From: Ruania albidiflava DSM 18029
Lineage (GTDB): Bacteria; Actinomycetota; Actinomycetes; Actinomycetales; Beutenbergiaceae
Length of the DNA stretch: 64,000 nucleotides
Direction: 5' to 3'
Assembly: GCF_000421225.1 (NCBI RefSeq)
Contig: NZ_ATWL01000014.1
Coordinates: 34,536 to 98,535 of the forward strand
Every line of letters begins with the position of its first letter. Position 1 is the stretch's first letter. Shown in pieces: positions 26,725-35,707 of the stretch. The notes under the pieces were generated by a model. That model made no database searches and was not told where the DNA came from. It saw nothing but the letters and a program-made list of their open reading frames with translations. The position numbers and the translations under genes were made by a program.

Positions 26725-28182
26725 ATGCTGACGTTGGAAGCTCTGCTGGAACCGCTTGCTGCTCGTGTGCCGTACAGCTATGTCGGCGAGCCGAACATCA
26801 AGTTTCGGGGGATCGCGCTCCGCGCAACCCGCAAGCTTGCTGGTGGTCAGTTCGTGGTTCTCGTCGACTCCCACTGGGGAAAGCGTGCCCGGGAGAAGTT
26901 CGGCTATCCCGACCGCACGCGTGAGGAGGTGGTCAACGATGCTCACCACCACGGAGCGACAGGGTTCATCGTGAACGAGCGACTCAGGGATGAGCCCTTC
27001 CTCGAAGGCAAGAACTGCTTCTTCGTGAAGAACACCCTCGACTTCGCGTTTCGGCTCGTGGAGACAGTACGTGCAGTCACAGCGAAGAAGGCCGTCGCGG
27101 TGACTGGGTCTGCCGGCAAGTCCACCACCAAAGCGATGATCACCCACGTGTTGCGCAGCCTGCCCGATCAGCCTGAGATCTACAGCCCACCGAGCACGGA
27201 CAACATATTCACGAGCGTTACTTGTCAGCTGAGCAGGATGGACAACTACGACTACTCGGTACTGGAGGTCGCCGGTTCGGCGTTTCTTCGGTTCCACACG
27301 AATTCATTTGCCGTGTCCCCTGACGTCAGCATGGTCACCTCGATCTCCGAAGCCCACCTTGACTATCTGGACGATCTCGAAGGAGTAGCACGAAGGAAGG
27401 CGCGTCTCTTCGACCGTCCGCCGCCGGGTGGCACAGCAGTGATCAATCTCGATACCGCCTGTGCCGACCGTCTGGTCACCCACGCCCTGGAGCAGGGCTG
27501 TCGGGTGGTCACGTTCGGGGAGACACCGGAGGCGATGATCAGGCTGGTGAGCTACGACCCAGCCTCGAAGCGAGTCGTCGTCGAAGCCGACGGTACCCGG
27601 ACTGAGTTCACCGTCGGTGCCGTCGGCAAGCATATGGCGATCAACAGTCTGGCCGTCCTGGCCACCCTGCGGGCGCTCGAGGTCCCAGGCTGGCCGGGGG
27701 CACTGGAGTCCTTGGCCACCTTCCGGGCGTTGACAGGTCGTGGTGAGACGAGGTCGGTGGCACTACCCGGAGGAACGCTGACCCTGGTTGACGAGTCCTA
27801 CAACGCCAACCCAGCGTCGATGAGGGCGGCACTTGCGGCGTTGGCGGACAGACCAGCGGCAGGCGGTCGCCGTATCGTGGTCCTCGCGGACATGCTCGAG
27901 CTGGGCGCAGGTTCCGCCGATATCCACCGTGACCTGGCCCCGGCCCTCGAGCCGCTCGCAGACGCACAGGTGCACTTGGTGGGGGAGAACATGGCTGCAC
28001 TCTTCGGGGTGGTGCGGGGACGACTTCCTGGTGTACGGCACTGGCAGAGTGTCGAGGCGTTGAGGTCGACCCTGCTGGCCGGCCTGCAGCCGGGCGACGT
28101 CCTGCTGCTCAAGGGGTCCAACGGGATGAAGCTGACGAGCATCGTGAAGGCGCTGCAGCCGACGTCGGCTGTGACTGGCTGA
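26725..28182 (+). CDS. MurF-like Mur ligase (stand-alone)
   Basis: 485-residue ATP-dependent amide ligase of the Mur family, closest in motifs to MurF. The N-terminal domain (1-120) is unlike the UDP-MurNAc binding domain of true MurF. The central ATPase has the P-loop GSAGKST at 128-134, the Mg-site region SVLEVAGSAF and HLDYLDDLEG. The C-terminal domain carries the MurF hallmark VDESYNANPASMRAAL. Divergent N-domain and location in an accessory locus argue against it being the housekeeping murF. The substrate is probably a cytoplasmic peptide or amino-acid derivative. It is convergent, 4 bases apart, with the GT4 gene. A relative fused to an epimerase domain lies at 47982. Confidence 0.85.
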   Translation: MLTLEALLEPLAARVPYSYVGEPNIKFRGIALRATRKLAGGQFVVLVDSHWGKRAREKFGYPDRTREEVVNDAHHHGATGFIVNERLRDEPFLEGKNCFFVKNTLDFAFRLVETVRAVTAKKAVAVTGSAGKSTTKAMITHVLRSLPDQPEIYSPPSTDNIFTSVTCQLSRMDNYDYSVLEVAGSAFLRFHTNSFAVSPDVSMVTSISEAHLDYLDDLEGVARRKARLFDRPPPGGTAVINLDTACADRLVTHALEQGCRVVTFGETPEAMIRLVSYDPASKRVVVEADGTRTEFTVGAVGKHMAINSLAVLATLRALEVPGWPGALESLATFRALTGRGETRSVALPGGTLTLVDESYNANPASMRAALAALADRPAAGGRRIVVLADMLELGAGSADIHRDLAPALEPLADAQVHLVGENMAALFGVVRGRLPGVRHWQSVEALRSTLLAGLQPGDVLLLKGSNGMKLTSIVKALQPTSAVTG

Positions 28183-28186
28183 CGAG

Positions 28187-29290
28187 TCATCCGGTTGCGT
28201 GCTCGAGGGCACGGACGAATGCGCCGGCATCCTGGTACCAGTTCATGTTCGCCGCGACATAGTCGTAGCCGCTCGTGGCGCACGTCGTGCGGTAGGAATC
28301 ATCGGCCGCGAGCTTGCGCAGAGCTCGGGCGGCAGCATCGATGTCTCCGAACGGGACGATGGCGCCACCGCCAGAACTGGTCACCAGGTCTGCCGCGGCC
28401 TCGTTAGGAGTGCTGACCACCGGGACACCGTGAGCCAGGTACTCGACCAGCTTCGTGGGCAGTGAACGCGTGTAGTTCGGCTCGTCGTGCAGCAGCGCAA
28501 GCCCGGCGCACGCACCGCTGAGCATCGTGATCGCCTGGTCATTGGGAACGAATCCGGTCCACGTGAGGTGGCCCGCGTCGTGCGCGGCGCGCAGCAGCGG
28601 TTCCAGTGACGCCTCGGCTGGTCCGATGAGCTGGAATGTCAGCTCTGGTACGGCCTGGGCAAGAGCTATCATCTCCTCGGCGCCTCGGGCACGGGAGATC
28701 TTGCCCAGGTAGACCACGCGATCCTGCCCCGGAGGTCGAGGGCGTCTGCCAGGCACCAGGACCGAGTTGGGGACTACGGGGTGTTCTCGCCGGAACCGCG
28801 CCGCATAGCTGTGCTCCGCCAGCAGCAGGTGGTAGCGGTTCTCGGCGAGACGTTCCGCGAGCCGGACAGCCCATGCAAGCACAGGCCGTAGCGCACGCGG
28901 TACCCACGACCGCATCGAGAGGGCCGCTGCCGTGTCCTCGTGCACGTCCCAGACGACCGGTGCGACACGAGCACCCAAACCGGCGACAGCAAGCAGCAGG
29001 TCGGGGTCGTGCAGCAAGATCACGTCCGCGTGCGGCCCGATCCGGCGGACCAAGCCTCGCGCCATACGGACGGCTGTCAACCGTCGCCGCCCCGCAGCGC
29101 GGGGAAGGGAGAGGCCGTGGACACCGTCTGGCGGGGTGCGGCCGAACGCCTCGAAGGGGGCGGCATACACCACCTGGTGCCCGGCATCGAGCAGTGCGGG
29201 GATCTGGCGGTGTCGGATCCGCGCATCCTCCGGATCGTGCACGATCGTCACGACGAGGATACGCAGCGGGCGTCCCGGCGCCAGCGTCAT
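28187..29290 (-). CDS. GT4-type (GT-B) glycosyltransferase
   Basis: 367-residue cytoplasmic GT-B glycosyltransferase. The N-terminal Rossmann domain (RILVVTIVHDPEDARIRHR, VILLHDPDLLLAV, VWDVHED) is of the GT4 kind. The C-terminal donor-binding domain shows VVYLGKISRARGAEEM, LTWTGFVPNDQ and SLPTKLVEYLAHGVPVVST. Its start overlaps the stop of the tagH-like gene by ATGA, so it is the last gene of a permease - ATPase - GT operon. It probably adds a sugar to the polymer exported by that ABC transporter. Confidence 0.88.
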   Translation of the reverse strand: MTLAPGRPLRILVVTIVHDPEDARIRHRQIPALLDAGHQVVYAAPFEAFGRTPPDGVHGLSLPRAAGRRRLTAVRMARGLVRRIGPHADVILLHDPDLLLAVAGLGARVAPVVWDVHEDTAAALSMRSWVPRALRPVLAWAVRLAERLAENRYHLLLAEHSYAARFRREHPVVPNSVLVPGRRPRPPGQDRVVYLGKISRARGAEEMIALAQAVPELTFQLIGPAEASLEPLLRAAHDAGHLTWTGFVPNDQAITMLSGACAGLALLHDEPNYTRSLPTKLVEYLAHGVPVVSTPNEAAADLVTSSGGGAIVPFGDIDAAARALRKLAADDSYRTTCATSGYDYVAANMNWYQDAGAFVRALEHATG

Positions 29291-30162
29291 CGGCGCCTTC
29301 GCAGCTCAGCGGCATACCGGTCCATGACTTCGCCGCTCGGGCCATCGTCGACCACCTTGCCCTGGTCTAACCAGATGGCACGGTCGCACATGTTCCTGAC
29401 GGCCCGGATGGAGTGGCTGACGAGGAACACCGTGCCGGCCCGTTCGCGGATCTGCTCGATGCGCTTCTGACTCCGGGCCCGGAAGGATGCGTCCCCAGTA
29501 GCGAGCGCTTCGTCGATCATCAGGATGTCGGGCACGGCGGCTGTGGAGATCGCGAACCGTAGCCTGGCGGCCATGCCGGAGCTGTACGCTTTCATCGGCA
29601 GGTGGATGAAGTCCTGCAAACCCGCGAACTCGACGATGTCGTCGTACCGCTCTTGCACCTCGGCCTTGGTCAGGCCGAGCGCGAGGCCGCCGATCATGAT
29701 GTTGCGCTCGCCGGTCAGCGACTTGATGAGTGCTGCGTTGACGCCGAGCAGGGCCGAGGTGCCGGAGACATACACATCGCCGGAGGAGACTGGCATGAGT
29801 CCAGCCACCGCACGGAGCAGCGTGCTCTTCCCGGCACCGTTCATGCCGACGATGCCGATGGACTCCCCATGATGGGCGACGAAGGAGACACCGCGAACAG
29901 CGTGTACCTCACTGATCGCTCCGACGTGCCGACGACTGCGGTTGAAGAGCGCTCGGACCTTGCTGGTCTCGGTCGCCACCGACTTCTTTCGGCCGCCGAA
30001 CACGCGATACTTGACGTGCACATCGTCGACGACGACTGAGGGTGTTCCGATTCGTCGAGCGGGGAGAGGAGCATCGGGCTCACCGTTCTCGGACTCGTCT
30101 GGCTCGTGGTCGACCTCGTCGAAGTCGCGTTCGTCGAAGTTCTCCGGATCAATCGCGGCCAT
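29287..30162 (-). CDS. ABC transporter ATP-binding protein, TagH-like polysaccharide exporter
   Basis: 291-residue ATPase driving export of a wall teichoic acid or other polysaccharide. A 35-residue acidic N-terminal tail (DEVDHEPDESENGEPD) precedes the ABC domain. Walker A is GMNGAGKSTLLR, the signature region is YSSGMAARLRF, Walker B is ILMIDEALATGD, and the switch histidine is in LVSHSIRAVR, all typical of TagH. It overlaps the permease gene by 14 bases and the GT4 gene by 4. No long C-terminal polymer-binding domain is present, so it is the short type. Confidence 0.93.
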   Translation of the reverse strand: MAAIDPENFDERDFDEVDHEPDESENGEPDAPLPARRIGTPSVVVDDVHVKYRVFGGRKKSVATETSKVRALFNRSRRHVGAISEVHAVRGVSFVAHHGESIGIVGMNGAGKSTLLRAVAGLMPVSSGDVYVSGTSALLGVNAALIKSLTGERNIMIGGLALGLTKAEVQERYDDIVEFAGLQDFIHLPMKAYSSGMAARLRFAISTAAVPDILMIDEALATGDASFRARSQKRIEQIRERAGTVFLVSHSIRAVRNMCDRAIWLDQGKVVDDGPSGEVMDRYAAELRRRR

Positions 30163-31021
30163 ACTCGTCCTCCGCCGCCCAGAAGAAGATCAAGCCGATG
30201 ACGGCGAAGAGAACGGCCCATCCGACTGCCGCGATCCACAGCGGAAGAGTCATCGTGGCTTCACGCATCAGACAGGCACGCATCAGGGTCAGATACACCG
30301 CAAACGGCTGCAGCTCAAGGATCATTCCGAGTGCGCCAGAAAGATACCCTTGGATGGAGAAGAAGACGCCAGAGACATAGCGCAGCAGGCGGGTTGCCAC
30401 GGGAATCAGGTTGCGCAGGTCCCGTGCGATCACCACGATCCTTGCCACGATCATGCACATCCCGGCGGTGAACAGCAGGATCAGCAGGAGTACGACGGGA
30501 ACCAGGAGCCACTTCCAGGTGAGGGGCTCCCCGGTCACCAGCACCAGGACCAGCATCACTCCCGTGGCGGGTAGGAGCGTGAGCATCTCTGAGAGGGCCA
30601 CAGAGATGGGCAGCACTGCGCGCGGAAAGTTGATCGCGCGGACCAGGTCGATGTTGTTGATGATCGACTTCGCGCCCGCGTTCACTGATGAGGACAACGA
30701 CATGAAGATGAAGATGCCGATGATCAAGAACGCTGGGAAGTTGTCGATACCACGGGTGGTGCCCAGCAGCTTGCCGAAGACGAGGTAGTAGACCGCTGCG
30801 AGCAGCAGTGGGCTCAAGATGGTCCACAGCTGACCCAGGTAGTTGTTCTGGTTCTGCGAGTACGACTTCGCATGGGACATCGTCCAGAGGAAGCCACGCC
30901 GGGACCAGAGGTCTTTGAGGTACTGCCCCAGCGGTGGCCGCTCGCCGATCTTGACGAGCCCGTGCTCCTGGGCGAGCACAGCCAGTGCGGAGGGCTCAGC
31001 TGCCTTGTTCTGTCGCGCCAC
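30149..31021 (-). CDS. ABC transporter permease, TagG-like polysaccharide exporter
   Basis: 290-residue ABC-2 type permease that moves a lipid-linked glycopolymer across the membrane with the TagH-like ATPase. GTG 31021 is preferred because the upstream frame has no credible start or RBS. A cytoplasmic N-terminus with an amphipathic segment (LWSRRGFLWTMSHAKSYSQN) is followed by about six membrane helices (for example ILSPLLLAAVYYLVFG and FLIIGIFIFMSL). It is the first gene of the operon 31021 to 28187. Export by this route fits a polymer finished in the cytoplasm; no Wzy polymerase or Wzx flippase is seen in the window. Confidence 0.92.
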   Translation of the reverse strand: MARQNKAAEPSALAVLAQEHGLVKIGERPPLGQYLKDLWSRRGFLWTMSHAKSYSQNQNNYLGQLWTILSPLLLAAVYYLVFGKLLGTTRGIDNFPAFLIIGIFIFMSLSSSVNAGAKSIINNIDLVRAINFPRAVLPISVALSEMLTLLPATGVMLVLVLVTGEPLTWKWLLVPVVLLLILLFTAGMCMIVARIVVIARDLRNLIPVATRLLRYVSGVFFSIQGYLSGALGMILELQPFAVYLTLMRACLMREATMTLPLWIAAVGWAVLFAVIGLIFFWAAEDEYGRD

Positions 31022-31266
31022 TACAGGACATCTCCGGTGCCGGTCGGTCGCTGCCCCCTGCGAACATGATCGCCGGGCGGCACCGGATGCGTCGAGCGCG
31101 ACCGGCGACATGCACACGGGTGCCCCATGACTGCTGCTCCAGTCCCTCTACTGGCTGATGACATCTGGCCAAACCTCGAGACAGCATACGCTGTGCGGTG
31201 CCTCCCACCGCATCGAACAGGGGCCCGCGTGGCGATGTGATGTGCCTCGCACCACGTGTGTTCTGC
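31022..31266. other. Intergenic region upstream of the TagGH operon
   Basis: 245 bases between the permease start and the stop of the tandem ATP-grasp gene, both on the minus strand. It should contain the promoter of the permease operon, but I see no convincing -35/-10 pair. No small gene or RNA is apparent. Confidence 0.4.
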
Positions 31267-33468
31267 TCAGAGCCGCCGCGACTCTCCGGACAGGATGTGT
31301 CGCGCCACGGCGGGATACGGGTCGTACGCAGGCCCACCCAACGGGTATCGAAAGAGAGCAAGAGCTGGGTCGCTGTGGAAGCGCCAGAGCGCCCAGGTGG
31401 CTTCGCTCTCAGAGCGGCGACGAGGAACGAAGGCGAACGTAGCGATGCCTGGATTACCGATCGCCGACATCAGCCTGGCGGCCTGGTTCTCGAGCCCTGG
31501 CCACGGCAGAGTGCTCAGACCGATGGTGCTGGCGCCGTCGACCAGCCGCGGCGAGCGCCCCAGCTGCAGCGTGTGACCCTCGCTGAGAACCTCCTGCGCA
31601 TCGGTGCCGACAAGGAGCTCGTCGACGGTCCAGCGTCCTGCATAGTGCTTGAGCACCGGGTGGGCAGTGCGCCTGCTTCGCTCGCGGTCGAGCAGCATGG
31701 CCAGTGTCGAACGACCGTCACCGGTCACGGTCAGGGGGACCAGCAGCTGCGCGCAGATGAGCTGGTGCCCCGCCATGAGCAGAACACACGCAGGATCGGT
31801 CGGTGTTTCTACGAGGCGAGATGGTGTGGTCCTGGGTAGCCGTTCCCAGACCGTGTCGAGATCGGCTCTGCCGGCAACACGCACGTTGTGCATCGTCGAG
31901 CCCTTGCCGGGATATCGCAGCGTCCACGTGCGCCAGGGGCGTTCGGCGAGCTCCACAGCCTTCTTCTTCTGGGTAGCGCGGATCCAGTGGCGTGCCATCA
32001 CTGGCACCCCGGAGATGCGTGCCACTCGATGCAGCACGTCAGGATCGGCCCCCACTGCACCTCCGATGAGGGTGCGCCCTGTTCGCTCCGCCAAGAACGT
32101 CCCGCTCCCCTCGCTGACGTGCACGAACCGACCGTCAACGTCCAGAGACACGGTCTGGGGCGCGCTGGCGCTCTCCAGGGCAGACCTCAGGCATGCCTCA
32201 TCCAGGTTGCGTGGTCCGCCACTGTGTTCGTCCTCCGCTGCAGCAGAGATCCCGAGGGTGGTCGTGTCGTCCGATGCGGCCATGATCAGATCGGTGAGGT
32301 GGGCTAGGTCCACCTGCACCGGCGCAGGAGCTGTGTCCTTCTGCCACACGCTGAACGGTATGCGCGCCTCCTTGGCCCAGTGCGCAGCGACCTGGATGTC
32401 GTCCACAGGTGAGGAGGGGCCGTACAGCGGGTACAGGTGGAGCGGAATCTCGTTGTTCAGGTTCACCTCACACACGACTGCCCGCTGGGAGCTGATCGGT
32501 GCGTCGAACCGTTCGACGAGCAGGTCGATGCCGGCATGCAATGCGGACGGGAACAACGCCGCAGCCCGCTCGGCCAGGTCCGCGATCTCCGGATGCAGCC
32601 GGTCAAGGATCTCGTAGCTGTCCCCGCCGGCGGAGATGTTGGCCACATAGTGCAAGAAGACGCGCCGTCCAACCTCCGGCACGGTGTTGGCGCTCAGTCC
32701 GCGCGAGGCCAGAAACTGTTCCTTCTCCGGAGTGAGGAGCACACGTTGGTGTCGTGCGTAGTCGTTCGACTCCCGCAGGGCGTCCTTCTCCTCGACCAGC
32801 TCCGCAATGGAGGAGGTCCCATCGCCGATGACGTTCGCAGGTACCCGCAGCGTTGCCCCTGTTGCGCGGCCAGCCACAACACATACCCGCAGGTCGATCG
32901 CCGGTACCATCTCCTCCACGAGGACGGACCGGCCCGACTGCAGGATCGGTGCCGCGGCTGCGGCTGCTTCTGCTGCGGTCTGGACGTCGGTGGTGACCCC
33001 GCGGCCACCGCTCCCGAGCACCGGTTTCACGACGGCTGTGCCACCGAGCGCCTCGAAGCCATCCCGAACCTCGTCCTCGCTGTGTGCCTCGCGACCACGT
33101 GCGACGGGAAGGCCCGCTGCACTGAGGATTTGTCGGGTGATCGACTTGCGGTTCGTCACCGCCCTATCGAGGTACAGCAGTGCGGAGGACATGTTCTTGT
33201 AGAACAGCAGCGCGCGCGTACCGTCATGCAACACCCGGACTTCCGGCGATACCTCGATGCTGGACAGTCCGATACGTTCACCAGCCTGCACCAGACGGAC
33301 CACGTCGAGGACCCGCTTCTCCACGTCGTGCTCTCGGCGGTAGTGCCGCGCCCGCAGGTCCGCCACGGCGTCGAGTGCGGAGGCGATCAGTTCCTCGTTG
33401 CTGACGGCGGAACACGGTCGCTGTGCTGACTGGGGCTGCGTTCTGCTGCTCACCTTGCCTGCCTTCAT
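31267..33468 (-). CDS. Tandem ATP-grasp protein (one active-looking, one degenerate domain)
   Basis: 733-residue protein from ATG 33468. After a helical N-terminus, the first ATP-grasp domain (about 95-350) is of the cyanophycin-synthetase/RimK type: TAVVKPVLGSGGRGV (from about 143), VLVEEMV, VIGDGTSSIAELV and the metal-binding CEVN followed by LHLYPLYG. The second half (about 400-733) repeats parts of this pattern, notably LTVTGDGRSTLAMLL, but lacks a recognisable lysine loop and E-x-N metal site, so it looks inactive. By family, the active half should join an amino acid to a carboxylate through an acylphosphate. It is divergent from the asparagine-synthetase-like gene. The start is uncertain. 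Confidence 0.8.
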   Translation of the reverse strand: MKAGKVSSRTQPQSAQRPCSAVSNEELIASALDAVADLRARHYRREHDVEKRVLDVVRLVQAGERIGLSSIEVSPEVRVLHDGTRALLFYKNMSSALLYLDRAVTNRKSITRQILSAAGLPVARGREAHSEDEVRDGFEALGGTAVVKPVLGSGGRGVTTDVQTAAEAAAAAAPILQSGRSVLVEEMVPAIDLRVCVVAGRATGATLRVPANVIGDGTSSIAELVEEKDALRESNDYARHQRVLLTPEKEQFLASRGLSANTVPEVGRRVFLHYVANISAGGDSYEILDRLHPEIADLAERAAALFPSALHAGIDLLVERFDAPISSQRAVVCEVNLNNEIPLHLYPLYGPSSPVDDIQVAAHWAKEARIPFSVWQKDTAPAPVQVDLAHLTDLIMAASDDTTTLGISAAAEDEHSGGPRNLDEACLRSALESASAPQTVSLDVDGRFVHVSEGSGTFLAERTGRTLIGGAVGADPDVLHRVARISGVPVMARHWIRATQKKKAVELAERPWRTWTLRYPGKGSTMHNVRVAGRADLDTVWERLPRTTPSRLVETPTDPACVLLMAGHQLICAQLLVPLTVTGDGRSTLAMLLDRERSRRTAHPVLKHYAGRWTVDELLVGTDAQEVLSEGHTLQLGRSPRLVDGASTIGLSTLPWPGLENQAARLMSAIGNPGIATFAFVPRRRSESEATWALWRFHSDPALALFRYPLGGPAYDPYPAVARHILSGESRRL

Positions 33469-33593
33469 CCAAGGTCGGTGCACCGAAAGCCTTCGGGCAC
33501 CCAGCCGGCGCGATGCCGTGCGTAGAATGCTGCTCGTCAAGCATCCTAGATCACCGGGGGAGCACAGCCCTGTCTCACACTCACGTCGGGCCC

Positions 33594-35198
33594 GTGCTTC
33601 TTGGTGCGGTCGGGGACGCCGGCGGTGACCGTGTCCGAGCGATGGCTCAGCTACTGGGCGGTGTACCTGCGGTCCTGACCACACCAGGGCTCACCGTTCA
33701 TGGTCGGGGTGCTGTGCTGCAGCGGGGCGGCGATCGTCTCCTGTGGGATCACGCACCGGCGGCCGTGGAGGGCCAGGAAGGGATCTCGGATGCCTTTCTG
33801 CTCGATCGTGACCGGGACACGGTGCTGATCCAGAGTGCGCAGTCCGGTGCCGTCCCGGTGTACGTCGAGGTCGAGGATGACCAGGTCACCTTCAGTTCTG
33901 TCTTGGACGCACTGGTCCGCACCAAACCTGGTGGTGCAGCGCCCGACTGGAACGGTGTGGCCGAGATGGTGGCGGGCAGCGGCCCGCTCGGCGGGCGCAC
34001 GGTGATCAGGGGCATCGATCGTCTCCGACCGGGGGAGCGTCTCGTCCTCGATCCGCACCAGCCGCTCCGGCGGACACTCGAGTGGCAATGGCCGCACCTC
34101 GAACCCGGCGCCGGCTCGGCAGAGGAGCTCGCCGGGGCGGTGACCAGCTCCGTGGGCAGGCTAGTCGGTAGCGGCTCTGTGCTCTCGATGCTCAGCGGCG
34201 GCTGGGACTCTCGGCTGCTCCTGGCCGTCGCGAACGATAGGTCTGCTGATGCTGATCTCCAGGCCTACACCACCTCCTCGGACACCGGGACGGTGATGGA
34301 GGAGCTCGTCGCGGCCCAGGTGGCACAGCATCTTGGCGTCCCTCATCAGATCGTGATGCCCGACCGGTCCCAGTTCGGTGCAGACCTGGCTGACTTCGCG
34401 GCCGCCGCCGACTACCAGACGTCCTTCCACATCTGGTTGGTGCCACTCGCACGTGCGGTCCTGGCCGCACAGCGCCTTCGACCTGAGCAGATGCGTCCGA
34501 CAGTCCTCGACGGCCTCGGTGGCGGGTTGTTCATCGGTAGCTCATTCTCAGACGATCACGCAGGACAGCCCCTCGTGGAGAACCGGATGGCTGGGGTGAC
34601 CCGGTACCTGGGTGCAGCCGAGCGAGTGTTTCGGCCGGGTGTCGGTCGATCGCTCGCCGACCGGATCCGTGCAGACGCAGAACCGACAGTGCGTCGGTTC
34701 CTCGAGCACCCCTATGGGCACACCCTGACGGCATACCTGACCCGCACCGTTCCCGGAATCAGTCTCGCACCACATGCCCTCATGGCCCGGACCGGTCCGG
34801 TGGCCACCCCGTTTCTGCGCTCGGACGTGGTTTCCGCCGCACTACGGCTGCGGCCGCAGGCGCATGCGAAGGACAGGCTGTACCCGCTGCTCATCGGTGC
34901 GATCGATCCGGCGCTCAGCAGGCTGGCCACCGCCCAGGCGCAGGTCCCGTGGCCGCGACCCCACCCGAGACGTATCAGTTCTACGGAGGCCATTCGGCAC
35001 CTTCGTGCCTTGTTGCTTCGAGAGCCGGTGCGCGACCTGCTGGCGCCCTCGCTGATGACGGCCGGGCCGAAGTACTGGCGAGGGCTGCTGGCGACAACCG
35101 CGGGCCAGCATCTGATCCGCGGTCTGGCTGTGCTCAGCCTGTGGTGTGATGCCTACGGAGACCTGATGCGTGACCTGGACGTACAGGAGCTCGTATGA
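33594..35198 (+). CDS. Asparagine-synthetase-like amidotransferase/cyclase lacking Cys2
   Basis: About 534 residues. The C-terminal synthetase domain has the ATP pyrophosphatase loop LSGGWDSRLLLA near residue 200, so it should adenylate a carboxylate. The N-terminal part resembles an Ntn-glutaminase fold (SGAVPVYVEVEDDQVTFSS) but has no Met-Cys start, so glutamine hydrolysis is not expected. This pattern occurs in beta-lactam synthetases and lasso cyclases, which use an internal amine. No lasso precursor or protease was seen nearby. The frame is open further upstream and no good RBS is visible; GTG 33594 is a tentative start (CTG 33570 follows GGGGGAG). It begins the plus-strand operon that runs to 44377. 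Confidence 0.72.
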   Translation: MLLGAVGDAGGDRVRAMAQLLGGVPAVLTTPGLTVHGRGAVLQRGGDRLLWDHAPAAVEGQEGISDAFLLDRDRDTVLIQSAQSGAVPVYVEVEDDQVTFSSVLDALVRTKPGGAAPDWNGVAEMVAGSGPLGGRTVIRGIDRLRPGERLVLDPHQPLRRTLEWQWPHLEPGAGSAEELAGAVTSSVGRLVGSGSVLSMLSGGWDSRLLLAVANDRSADADLQAYTTSSDTGTVMEELVAAQVAQHLGVPHQIVMPDRSQFGADLADFAAAADYQTSFHIWLVPLARAVLAAQRLRPEQMRPTVLDGLGGGLFIGSSFSDDHAGQPLVENRMAGVTRYLGAAERVFRPGVGRSLADRIRADAEPTVRRFLEHPYGHTLTAYLTRTVPGISLAPHALMARTGPVATPFLRSDVVSAALRLRPQAHAKDRLYPLLIGAIDPALSRLATAQAQVPWPRPHPRRISSTEAIRHLRALLLREPVRDLLAPSLMTAGPKYWRGLLATTAGQHLIRGLAVLSLWCDAYGDLMRDLDVQELV

Positions 35199-35662
35199 GC
35201 ACCAGCGAGGCGTGGCCCTCCCGCATCGTCCGTTTGCCCGAGGAGAGCCCGATATGGCCCGTGCGTGCGGGTCGTGCCCACGCGGTCGTGCTGCACGGTC
35301 CTTCGCTGGGCCGACCAGCTGCGTTGACTGGTGACCTGCTGGAGGTGCTGGTCGATGTCGAGCGCCGTGGACTGCACATCGTGCTCGTCGCTGTGCGGCC
35401 CAGCGATCTTGACTCGTCGGTTGCAGCCATCTGCAGACATGTCCTGACTGCCGATGCACAGACGTTGGACCTGGCTAGGTCACGATGGGGCGCGGCCCAG
35501 GTGATCGCGGTCAGTGACGTCGGCGATACAGCCGTTGTCGCAGCAGTATCTGGCTTGCCCGTGCCGGAGTCTCGTACGCTGCATCGACGACTGTGGGAGA
35601 GGCTGCGCGGCAGGGGCAACCTGCTCGGCAGGTTCCGACAGTTCAGGGTCGACACCCGTTAG
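35195..35662 (+). CDS. Unknown protein in the ATP-grasp locus
   Basis: 155-residue protein of unrecognised family. Its ATG overlaps the stop of the asparagine-synthetase-like gene by ATGA, so the two are coupled. The pattern of short hydrophobic strands and helices (AHAVVLHGPSLGRP, GLHIVLVAVRPSDLD, AAQVIAVSDVGDTAVVAAV) suggests a compact alpha/beta domain. The C-terminus is very basic (HRRLWERLRGRGNLLGRFRQFR). There is no signal peptide or membrane helix. It may be a partner or carrier for the upstream enzyme; this is a guess from position alone. Confidence 0.65.
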   Translation: MSTSEAWPSRIVRLPEESPIWPVRAGRAHAVVLHGPSLGRPAALTGDLLEVLVDVERRGLHIVLVAVRPSDLDSSVAAICRHVLTADAQTLDLARSRWGAAQVIAVSDVGDTAVVAAVSGLPVPESRTLHRRLWERLRGRGNLLGRFRQFRVDTR

Positions 35663-35707
35663 CGTGAAGACGCTGACGCTTGTGCCATGCGCTGGGAGGA
35701 AGAACGG

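Noticed and set aside
26725..28182. Housekeeping murF of peptidoglycan synthesis
   Set aside because: No other dcw genes (mraY, murD, ftsW, murG) adjoin it, and the N-terminal domain is unlike that of MurF.
33500..33528. Possible promoter of the asparagine-synthetase-like operon (TAGAAT at 33523)
   Set aside because: No acceptable -35 hexamer at 16-18 bases and no start codon at the leaderless distance; too weak to list as a feature.
33594..35662. Lasso peptide cluster
   Set aside because: The asparagine-synthetase-like gene suggested it, but no precursor peptide, RRE/PqqD-like protein or transglutaminase-type protease was seen nearby.
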